Source: an uncultured Clostridia bacterium
GTDB taxonomy: Bacteria; Bacillota; Clostridia; UBA1381
Direction: 5' to 3'
Assembly (NCBI GenBank): GCA_910585485.1
Contig: CAJUEZ010000025.1
Span: forward strand, 1-25,469
DNA: 25,469 bases
Part shown: one piece after another, positions 17,438 through 23,088 of the stretch
Numbering within the stretch: the first letter of the stretch is position 1
Layout: every line of letters starts with the position of its first letter
Position numbers and translations under genes: made by a program
The notes under the pieces: model-generated
The model's database searches: none
What the model was told of the DNA's origin: nothing
The model's input: the letters and a program-made list of their open reading frames with translations, nothing else

Positions 17438-17737
17438 TTAATTTAATCTATCTAAAATTGCTTTCGCAAAGTTATCGTCATTCACGGAAACTACCGCGCG
17501 GGAAGACGCGCCCGTAAATTTCCCAAGTTCCGACTTGCTTCCCGCCTCTACATATTTCACTTTATAATATTTGCAGGAATCAGTTATTGATTTCTTTGTA
17601 TTATAAGATGCGTCGCATGCAACTATAATAAGCTTTGAAATGCCCTTTTTCACAACTCCAGAGCATATCTCCTCTCCTGCGGATACCTTGCCGGCTCTTT
17701 TCGCAAGACCAAGCAGTCCCAGAAATTTATTGTTCAA
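17438..17737 (-). CDS. ylxQ: L7Ae-family K-turn RNA-binding protein YlxQ
   Basis: A 99-residue L7Ae/L30e-fold protein, related to kink-turn binders; its exact target is not established. NNKFLGLLGLAKRAGKVSAG opens the family pattern, followed by KLIIVACDASYNTKKSI, and it ends with ELGKFTGASSRAVVSV. I start it at TTG 17737, not at the ATG 17782 inside ylxR: GGAGG lies exactly 7 nt before the TTG, and the TTG shares bases with the ylxR stop as TTGA, a typical coupled junction. The resulting length fits the family. Sits between ylxR and infB as in Bacillus. Confidence 0.9.
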   Translation of the reverse strand: MNNKFLGLLGLAKRAGKVSAGEEICSGVVKKGISKLIIVACDASYNTKKSITDSCKYYKVKYVEAGSKSELGKFTGASSRAVVSVNDDNFAKAILDRLN

Positions 17738-17988
17738 ATCAAATCCTCCGCTTGCTTGTATATTTCCTTTGGGACTTCGCATTTAAAATGACGCTCAATC
17801 CCCCGTTTTTTCTCCGCCTGATGAATACAATCGATGTTTTTGCAAATATATGCTCCCCGTCCGAACATTTTTTTTTCCATATCAAGTTTTATTTCGCCTT
17901 GTTCATTGTCCTTGACAATCCGTATAAGTTCATGCTGCGGATACATTGTTCTGCATGCGATACACATCCTCATTGGTATGTGTTTCAT
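17734..17988 (-). CDS. rnpM: YlxR-family RNA-binding protein (RnpM)
   Basis: An 84-residue YlxR protein. In B. subtilis this family was found to bind and modulate RNase P, hence RnpM. MKHIPMRMCIACRTMYPQHE contains the CIACR signature, and FGRGAYIC is the second. Start ATG 17988 has GGAG 6 nt upstream. In-frame ATGs at 18000 and above would overlap nusA and lack a spaced site. It lies 17 nt after nusA and its TGA overlaps the ylxQ TTG start. Confidence 0.92.
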   Translation of the reverse strand: MKHIPMRMCIACRTMYPQHELIRIVKDNEQGEIKLDMEKKMFGRGAYICKNIDCIHQAEKKRGIERHFKCEVPKEIYKQAEDLI

Positions 17989-18005
17989 TTTTATCTCCAT
18001 TCCCT

Positions 18006-19028
18006 TTATTCGGCGCTTATATCTATCTTCCAACCGGTAAGTCTTGCGGCAAGACGCACATTCTGTCCTGATTTTCCTATCGCCAGTGAAAGCTGATGTT
18101 CCGGAACAGTCACACGCGCGCTCTTTTCTTCCTCGTTTATCTCCGCTGACAGCACTGTGGCAGGACTAAGACTTGCCGTAATATATTCCGCAGGATCTTC
18201 GCTCCATTTAACGATGTCTATCTTCTCATCTCTCAATTCATCGCCGATATTCTGTACTCTCATACCTTTTGGTCCGATACACGCTCCCTGCGCGTCAACA
18301 TTCGGGTCGTTTGAATATACCGCAATCTTTGTTCTTGAACCACCTTCTCTGGCTATATTTTTTATCTCAACTATTCCCTCTGAGATTTCGGGAACTTCTG
18401 TTTCAAACAGTCTTTTAACAAGACCCGGATGAGTTCTTGAAACAATTATCTGCGTTCCTCTTGTTCCGCTTCTCACCTCGCTGACATAACATTTCAGCAT
18501 TTGCCCAATCTCATATGTTTCTCCGATAGGCTGCTCTTTTTCAGGAAGCATAGCCTCTATTTTTCCTATATCGATAAAAACATTACCGCGTTCAATTCTT
18601 TCAACAGGTCCTGTAACAATATCATTTGTTTTTTCTGTGTACTCACTGTAAATTATTCCTCTTTCAGCTTCTCTTATTCTCTGCGTTACAACCTGCTTCG
18701 CTGTCATTGCGCTAATTCTGCCGAAATTCTTAGGCGTTACTTCTATATTTACAATATCGCCTATATTATAATTTCCGTTTATCGCTCTTGCGTCATCAAG
18801 AGAAATCTGCTCCTGTTCGTTCTCCACGATTTCAACAACTTCTTTTTGAGCGAATACTCCGACAGTGCCTTTATCTCTGTCAATAATAACCTCTACATTC
18901 TGAGCGCTGTTAAAATTCTTCTTATATGCTGCCACCAGCGCAGCTTCAAGCGCGTCGATAAGCACTTCTGTGCCAATTCCTTTTTCCTCGCAGATTTCCG
19001 TTAATACCTCAAATAATCCTTTTTCCAT
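18006..19028 (-). CDS. nusA: Transcription termination/antitermination factor NusA
   Basis: 340-residue NusA that binds RNA polymerase and nascent RNA, stimulating pausing and hairpin termination. Layout: N-terminal polymerase-binding domain to about 125 (FEVLTEICEEKGIGTEVLIDAL in part), S1 domain around 130-200 (IVTGPVERIERGNVFIDIG), KH1 around 200-275 (IVSRTHPGLVKRLFETEVPEI in part) and KH2 to the end (LAIGKSGQNVRLAARLTGW). It ends after KH2, so the C-terminal acidic repeats of E. coli NusA are absent, the normal state in Firmicutes. AGAGGA is about 12 nt before ATG 19028. It follows rimP by 18 nt. Confidence 0.96.
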   Translation of the reverse strand: MEKGLFEVLTEICEEKGIGTEVLIDALEAALVAAYKKNFNSAQNVEVIIDRDKGTVGVFAQKEVVEIVENEQEQISLDDARAINGNYNIGDIVNIEVTPKNFGRISAMTAKQVVTQRIREAERGIIYSEYTEKTNDIVTGPVERIERGNVFIDIGKIEAMLPEKEQPIGETYEIGQMLKCYVSEVRSGTRGTQIIVSRTHPGLVKRLFETEVPEISEGIVEIKNIAREGGSRTKIAVYSNDPNVDAQGACIGPKGMRVQNIGDELRDEKIDIVKWSEDPAEYITASLSPATVLSAEINEEEKSARVTVPEHQLSLAIGKSGQNVRLAARLTGWKIDISAE

Positions 19029-19046
19029 TTTGATAAATCTTCCTCT

Positions 19047-19505
19047 CTAAAACTTGAATGATAATCTTATATAAACCGCCTGTTTGGCAGGTATTTCCAT
19101 AATATTTCCGTCCACATCTATGAACGCTGTATTTTCCTTATAATCTTTTAACACTCCCATAAATTCTTTGGCGCCGTTTTCTGCCTTATACAGTTTAACG
19201 TCAACCTCTCTTCCTATATAGTAAAGAAATTCACGTTCTTTTGTAAGTTTCCTGTCCGCTCCGGGAGACGAAACTTCAAGAGTATAATTATTTTCTATAA
19301 AATCATCAGCGTCAAGTAATTCCTCGACCGCCTTTGAAAATAACTCGCACTCATCTATGCCTATACCGCCTTCCTTGTCAATATAATAGCAAAGCGAATA
19401 CGTTTCCTCTGTCTTTTTATAGGTGACATCGACAATATATACATTTTGTTTTTTCGCTATCTTTTCACCTATTTCCAGTGCCTTTATTTCTGTTTTATTA
19501 GCCAT
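19047..19505 (-). CDS. rimP: Ribosome maturation factor RimP
   Basis: A 152-residue factor for 30S subunit maturation. The N-terminal domain has VYIVDVTYKKTEETYSLCYYIDKEGGIGIDECE (in part), then YTLEVSSPGADRKL, the family hallmark (EVSSPG). The C-terminal Sm-like domain includes VDVKLYK and FMGVLKDYKE. AGGAGG lies 4-5 nt before ATG 19505. It is the first gene of the nusA operon, with a consensus promoter about 110 nt upstream and a strong hairpin in the leader. Confidence 0.95.
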   Translation of the reverse strand: MANKTEIKALEIGEKIAKKQNVYIVDVTYKKTEETYSLCYYIDKEGGIGIDECELFSKAVEELLDADDFIENNYTLEVSSPGADRKLTKEREFLYYIGREVDVKLYKAENGAKEFMGVLKDYKENTAFIDVDGNIMEIPAKQAVYIRLSFKF

Positions 19506-19560
19506 ATTTCCTCCTGATGAGTCATCTTCTTAGTTTATCGTTAAAATACTTATTACAAAT

Positions 19561-19586
19561 GAAAGAGTGGGTAAACCCACTCTTTC
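19561..19586 (-). promoter_or_regulatory. Leader hairpin of the rimP-nusA operon (candidate NusA-dependent attenuator)
   Basis: GAAAGAGTGGG (19561-19571), loop TAAA, CCCACTCTTTC (19576-19586): a perfect 11-bp stem with a 4-nt loop. It lies 23-48 nt downstream of the predicted rimP transcription start and 56 nt before the rimP ATG. On the minus strand the 3' side continues ATTTGTAATAAG, a weak, broken U-tract, so it is not a classical terminator. Weak U-tract hairpins can work with NusA, and NusA autoregulation through its operon leader is described for B. subtilis; the link here is inference. Confidence 0.55.
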
Positions 19587-19615
19587 TGAATATAGTATAT
19601 TCCGATTTCTTACAT

Positions 19616-19644
19616 AGTATATCATATATGTCCAATAATTTCAA
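19616..19644 (-). promoter_or_regulatory. Sigma-A promoter of the rimP-nusA-infB operon
   Basis: TTGAAA (19644-19639), 17-nt spacer, TATACT (19621-19616) on the minus strand, with TG one base before the -10 (extended -10). Predicted start near 19609 gives a leader of about 104 nt. It lies just after the second in-frame stop of the cell-wall ligase gene. Confidence 0.8.
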
Positions 19645-19708
19645 GCTTTTTTTATAAATTTTCTATTTATTCTTCTTCATCGGCGGAAGTTCCGTCATCA
19701 CCGCTGTC

Positions 19709-20983
19709 TTAATCATCATAATCAGCGTATGTTTCGTCATCGTCATCGTCTTCCTCATATGAAGAATATGAACCGCCTGAAGATTCTTCATCTGAGTTTG
19801 ATGAATTTCCCGTTCCCGATGAAGAACCGCTTGAACCACTTGACGTTCCTGATGAACCTGATGTTCCGGTCGCTTTGGATGAATCTGATGTGCCCGTTGT
19901 TTTAGATGAATCTGTCGTTTTGGACATTCTTGAAGAATCCGATGAATTTGATGATGCTCCGCCTGATGAGGACTTTGATGAGCCATTTGAACCCTTCGGG
20001 TTATCTGTTGTAATATTATCAGCGTTATAACCGAAAACCTCTCTTGTCAGCTTTCTTATTTCATCCATATCAGGAAGCCAAACATCACCGTTAGCGCCAT
20101 CCTCGCCATATTCTCCCGGAAGAGAATATGAATGCATATTCGTGCTTGTAAAATCAGTGAAATACTTTGAATACTTTATTATATCATTAACTGTCAGATT
20201 TGTCTTAATCTCCGAACTTACTGTTTTAAAAATAGACGGCATTTTCAGAATCAAGGAAGCGTTCACCTTTTGGTCAATAAGGGCTTTTATAAATTTCTGC
20301 TGCATTTCCACTCTGTCCTTATCGCCGTTCGGATAACTCTTAAAAGGCTCGCCGTTCGGACCTTTGTTTCCATGGCGGTATCTCATAAGCCATACTGCCT
20401 GCTGACCGTTAAGTTTATATTCGCCCGGCGGCAAATTAATATGAAGACTCTGCACCGGATCATCATACACCATTCCCACTCCATCGCCGTAAAGGTCGGG
20501 AATAGTAAATTCTACCGGACCAAGCTCGTTTACAACATGCGCGACAGCGTCAAATGTAAAATCAACGTAATAATTTATAGGTATGCCCGTAAGTCTTGTC
20601 ACCGCTTCGCATGCGGCTGTCGGACCACCGATTTTTCCGTCACTTCCGACATAAGCATGAGCCGCGTTTATCTTTTGGTAACGGTTTCCTATATACATTC
20701 TTGTATCACGAGGTATAGAAAGTATATTTACGTCCTTTGTGTTTGTGTCATAGCTTGCGAGCATCATAGCGTCTGTACGAAGTCCGTCAACATCAGTGCC
20801 CATAAGCAATATATTTATTTTTCCGTTTGCAACCGCCACCGTGGAGGTGTTATCTACCAATGCCATGTCATCAGAATTTTTAGAATCCCATATTCCTATA
20901 CATACTGCCACAGTTGCTATTATCACTGCAAGCGATATTCCAATAACCTGAAAATATCGTTCAACATTAAATCCTACTTTCAC
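19709..20983 (-). CDS. LytR-CpsA-Psr (LCP) family cell-wall glycopolymer ligase
   Basis: 424 residues. LCP enzymes, at the outer face of the membrane, transfer lipid-linked glycopolymers such as teichoic acid or capsule onto peptidoglycan. One membrane segment at about 11-32 (VIGISLAVIIATVAVCIGIW) anchors it. The LCP domain at about 54-320 has ILLMGTDVDGLRTDAMM, LSIPRDTRMYIG with the key arginines, and a later VWLMRYRHGN with DRVEMQQKF. After about 335 comes a Ser/Gly/Thr-rich low-complexity tail ending in an acidic stretch. Start is GTG 20983 with GGAGG 7 nt upstream. The TAA at 19709-19711 is followed in the same frame by 13 more acidic codons (DSGDDGTSADEEE) and a second TAA at 19667-19669, so the tail may have been shortened by a nonsense change. 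It has its own promoter. Confidence 0.92.
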   Translation of the reverse strand: MKVGFNVERYFQVIGISLAVIIATVAVCIGIWDSKNSDDMALVDNTSTVAVANGKINILLMGTDVDGLRTDAMMLASYDTNTKDVNILSIPRDTRMYIGNRYQKINAAHAYVGSDGKIGGPTAACEAVTRLTGIPINYYVDFTFDAVAHVVNELGPVEFTIPDLYGDGVGMVYDDPVQSLHINLPPGEYKLNGQQAVWLMRYRHGNKGPNGEPFKSYPNGDKDRVEMQQKFIKALIDQKVNASLILKMPSIFKTVSSEIKTNLTVNDIIKYSKYFTDFTSTNMHSYSLPGEYGEDGANGDVWLPDMDEIRKLTREVFGYNADNITTDNPKGSNGSSKSSSGGASSNSSDSSRMSKTTDSSKTTGTSDSSKATGTSGSSGTSSGSSGSSSGTGNSSNSDEESSGGSYSSYEEDDDDDETYADYDD

Positions 20984-21030
20984 TATTTAACCTCCAAATC
21001 ACTGCCTGCGCCTATTAGATATTTGACATA

Positions 21031-21059
21031 ATTATACCATTCAATTCATTACTCGTCAA
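21031..21059 (-). promoter_or_regulatory. Sigma-A promoter of the LCP gene
   Basis: TTGACG (21059-21054), 17-nt spacer, TATAAT (21036-21031) on the minus strand. Near consensus. Predicted start about 21024, leaving a leader of about 40 nt with GGAGG before the GTG start. Confidence 0.8.
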
Positions 21060-21116
21060 TAGAAAAACACTCACTAACTTGTAAACTATTTGTTACGTTT
21101 TTATGACATAAGATTC

Positions 21117-21148
21117 AAAAAGGCGACATCTGACAGACACCGCCTTTT
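21117..21148 (-). terminator. Terminator-like hairpin carrying a near copy of the tRNA 3' end
   Basis: AAAAGGCG (21118-21125) pairs with CGCCTTTT (21141-21148). The loop contains TCTGACAGA, which can form a small inner stem. On the minus strand the stem is followed by U residues, so it could back up the tRNA terminator about 100 nt upstream. Read on the plus strand, 21122-21136 matches the tRNA 3' end at 21253-21266 with one inserted base. The stretch 21149-21220 between the two hairpins has no gene. Confidence 0.5.
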
Positions 21149-21220
21149 GATTATTGACATTTTGTTGATTTCTCATACTGATTTTATTGTTTTGCGGGGC
21201 ATCAAACTTGCTTTAAATAC

Positions 21221-21249
21221 AAAAGCGGAACAAGCAAAACTTGTTCCGC
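21221..21249 (-). terminator. Intrinsic terminator of tRNA-Arg
   Basis: GCGGAACAAG (21225-21234), loop CAAAA, CTTGTTCCGC (21240-21249): a perfect 10-bp stem. On the minus strand TTTT follows, then GTATTT. It starts 3 nt after the encoded CCA of the tRNA. Confidence 0.85.
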
Positions 21250-21251
21250 CA

Positions 21252-21328
21252 TGGCGCATCTGACAGGATTCGAACCTGCGGCACCAAGAATCGGAGTCTT
21301 GTGCTCTATCCAACTGAGCTACAGATGC
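21252..21328 (-). tRNA. tRNA-Arg (anticodon CCG)
   Basis: 77 nt with encoded CCA. Acceptor stem GCATCTG / CAGATGC; D arm GCTC-AGTTGGATA-GAGC; anticodon stem CAAGA / TCTTG with loop CTCCGAT, so the anticodon is CCG, reading CGG; variable loop GTGCC; T arm GCAGG-TTCGAAT-CCTGT with one G-U pair; discriminator G; CCA. All stems pair. It is a single-gene unit with its own promoter and terminator. Confidence 0.97.
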
Positions 21329-21336
21329 ATACGAAT

Positions 21337-21365
21337 ATTCTATCACACACGCTGTTTATTGTCAA
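21337..21365 (-). promoter_or_regulatory. Promoter of tRNA-Arg
   Basis: TTGACA (21365-21360), 17-nt spacer, TAGAAT (21342-21337) on the minus strand, with TG one base before the -10. Transcription would start close to the tRNA 5' end at 21328, consistent with a very short leader. Confidence 0.85.
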
Positions 21366-21443
21366 TCAACAAAATTGCATAATGATTCAGAGGTTCGCCT
21401 TTCATTATCTGAATAGAGTATATGTTCGGATGCCGTTTTTTAT

Positions 21444-21493
21444 ATATGCAAGATAATAAGAGCCTATTATAAGGCTCTTATTATCTTGCATAT
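21444..21493 (-). terminator. Long perfect hairpin after the small-protein gene
   Basis: A 22-bp perfect inverted repeat: 21444-21465 pairs with 21472-21493 around a 6-nt loop. It starts 12 nt after the stop of the 75-residue gene on the minus strand. The inner AAGAGCC/GGCTCTT part is followed on that strand by ATTATCTT, giving weak termination potential; the full stem is followed by A residues, so it is not a textbook terminator. It could also block read-through into the tRNA or protect the mRNA 3' end. The stretch 21366-21443 holds no gene. Confidence 0.55.
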
Positions 21494-21505
21494 CACTCCC
21501 TTTCG

Positions 21506-21733
21506 TTACATTTCAAATCCATTTTCGGTGTCCGCCATATCCATCAGTACATCCTCCAGTTGGTATGGCGCTAAACCTCGTTTAGTAAAATCCTTTGCTA
21601 TTCTTTCCACTGTTTCTCTGTTCGGAGATACGTCCTCAAATACGGTACCGCTATCATGTCTTAGTCCGTATGTTATTTTCTCCTGTGTTTCTCCCTCTAA
21701 TATAATTTTTGCTTCAATTACTTTGTACTTCAT
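21506..21733 (-). CDS. Small uncharacterised protein, probably DUF6514-like
   Basis: A 75-residue acidic, soluble-looking protein beginning MKYKVIEAKIILEGETQEK and ending VLMDMADTENGFEM. I see no signal peptide, membrane segment, cysteine or metal motif. Predicted pattern is two or three beta strands (KVIEAKIILEG, ITYGLRH, GTVFEDVS) followed by two helices (NRETVERIAKDF; APYQLEDVLMDMAD). From memory this resembles the small Firmicute family DUF6514; function is unknown and I have not tested the match. ATG 21733 has AAAGGA 7 nt upstream. The open frame continues to 21910, but the promoter at 21764-21792 lies inside that extension, which supports the short form. It is a one-gene unit between a promoter and a long hairpin. 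Confidence 0.75.
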   Translation of the reverse strand: MKYKVIEAKIILEGETQEKITYGLRHDSGTVFEDVSPNRETVERIAKDFTKRGLAPYQLEDVLMDMADTENGFEM

Positions 21734-21763
21734 TTTTTCTTCCTTTCTGTATATTTCTATTGT

Positions 21764-21792
21764 ATTAGACATATTATTCCTTTTAATGTCAA
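21764..21792 (-). promoter_or_regulatory. Promoter of the 75-residue protein gene
   Basis: TTGACA (21792-21787), 17-nt spacer, TCTAAT (21769-21764) on the minus strand; -35 perfect, -10 five of six. Start near 21757 gives a leader of about 24 nt with AAAGGA. Confidence 0.75.
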
Positions 21793-22086
21793 TATTTGTA
21801 AATGACTTATAAATATTGTATAAACAACTTGTAATCCGACTGTAAAATAATGTATAAAAATCCATTATAAGTTTCTGAATTGTCTCTTTCTCCCATGGCG
21901 GTATACTCAACCACGGTAACAGGGCATTTGGCTTTTACACAGCGTTTATAGTTACATCGTCCATTACTTCAAGGTTCATATGCGCATACTCCTATCAGTC
22001 CATTGTAATTTTAAATACCACCGGATACTCCGATTTTACCGATTTAGTCTTAATATTCAGTCCCATATCGTCACAGTAGAATCTCC
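21793..22086 (-). other. Non-genic stretch with traces of decayed coding sequence
   Basis: 294 bp with no intact gene. Right after (and out of frame with) the aldo/keto reductase end, a frame open from about 22135 to the TGA at 21995-21997 reads protein-like: MGLNIKTKSVKSEYPVVFK. Two bases on, an AGGAG lies 9 nt before ATG 21979, which starts a 14-residue ORF (MNLEVMDDVTINAV, stop 21935-21937). The same frame then continues KPNALLPWLSIPPWEKET. These pieces look like a gene broken by stops and shifts, but I cannot name the family, and chance remains possible. No terminator was recognised for the reductase unit. Confidence 0.35.
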
Positions 22087-23061
22087 CTATCCAATCTTTC
22101 TGAAAAACGGTTTATAATCAAGAATTGCCTCTATTTCATCGATAACATCGTCAGCAAGCGCAATTCCACTTGCTGAAGCATTACTTACTGCCTGCTGCGG
22201 TTTTGTTGCGCCTATTATAAGACTTGACATACACGGTTTTCTCAATGCCCACGCAAGAGCAAGCTGCGCCATTGTAATGCCCAATTTATCTGCAATCTTT
22301 GTAAGTTTTTCTACCTTATCAAGATTTTCATCTGTGAGTAATTTGTTTATCTGCCTATCGGCTTGATGTGTTGCGCGGCTGCCCTCCGGTAAAGGCTGTC
22401 CCTTTTTATATTTACCGGTTAAAAGTCCCTGCGAAAGCGGACTGAATGCAACAATTCCAATACCATTCTTTTCGCAAATCCCCATCATCTCGTCTTCAAT
22501 AAATCTGTCCATCATATTATACTGCGGCTGAATTACGCTTAGAGGACGAAGATGATTTTTCTCTATCGTATTAAGCGCCTCCATAACCTGCGACGGCAGC
22601 CATTCACTCACGCCATAATAGAGAACTTTTCCTTGCTTTACAAGGTCGCTGAGCGCCTCCATTGTCTCCTCCACAGGAGTATCATAATCATATCTGTGAC
22701 AAAAATACATATCAAGATAATCTGTTTTCAGGTTTTTCAGAGACTTGTCAACATTCTCAAAAATATGCTTTCTCGATAAACCTCTGTCATTTGGTCCTTT
22801 TCCTGTCGGAAAGAATACTTTTGACGATAGAACATAACTGCTCCTCTCATACTTTGCAAGCGCGTTCCCCAAAAAGCGTTCCGCTGCTCCACCTGAATAT
22901 CCGTCTGCACAGTCAAAGAAATTTACTCCAAGTTCATATGCTTTATCAACACTTTCTTCTGCCACCTTCATCGCTTCTTCTTCCGCCACATCTGTCATCC
23001 AGCTTCCCAGAGCAATCTCACTGACTTTTAATCCCCATTTTCCTAATTTTCTATACTTCAT
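22087..23061 (-). CDS. Aldo/keto reductase
   Basis: A 324-residue NAD(P)H-dependent aldo/keto reductase (TIM barrel), closest in pattern to the YghZ/Kv-beta-like group. The start KYRKLGKWGLKVSEIALGSW is standard. The catalytic tetrad is D50 and Y55 (NFFDCADGYSGG), K81 (LSSKVFF) and H122 (YFCHRYD). Later signatures are YYGVSEW, VIQPQYNMMDR, FSPLSQGLLTGKY and SLIIGATKPQQ, the last part of the cofactor-binding end. Substrate is not predictable. AAAGGAG lies upstream of ATG 23061. It starts 27 nt after the alpha-galactosidase stop with no terminator between, so the two are probably cotranscribed, suggesting but not proving a sugar-related role. Confidence 0.93.
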   Translation of the reverse strand: MKYRKLGKWGLKVSEIALGSWMTDVAEEEAMKVAEESVDKAYELGVNFFDCADGYSGGAAERFLGNALAKYERSSYVLSSKVFFPTGKGPNDRGLSRKHIFENVDKSLKNLKTDYLDMYFCHRYDYDTPVEETMEALSDLVKQGKVLYYGVSEWLPSQVMEALNTIEKNHLRPLSVIQPQYNMMDRFIEDEMMGICEKNGIGIVAFSPLSQGLLTGKYKKGQPLPEGSRATHQADRQINKLLTDENLDKVEKLTKIADKLGITMAQLALAWALRKPCMSSLIIGATKPQQAVSNASASGIALADDVIDEIEAILDYKPFFRKIG

Positions 23062-23088
23062 AACCTTACTCCTTTTCTATATAATGTA

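Noticed and set aside
19663..19986. 107-codon minus-strand frame rich in His, Gln and Met
   Set aside because: It is the out-of-frame reading of the repetitive Ser/Gly/acidic tail of the LCP gene; no ribosome binding site and biased composition.
21734..21910. N-terminal extension of the small protein to 134 residues
   Set aside because: The gene's promoter lies inside this extension and the translation is AT-rich, non-protein-like; the ATG at 21733 has a proper binding site.
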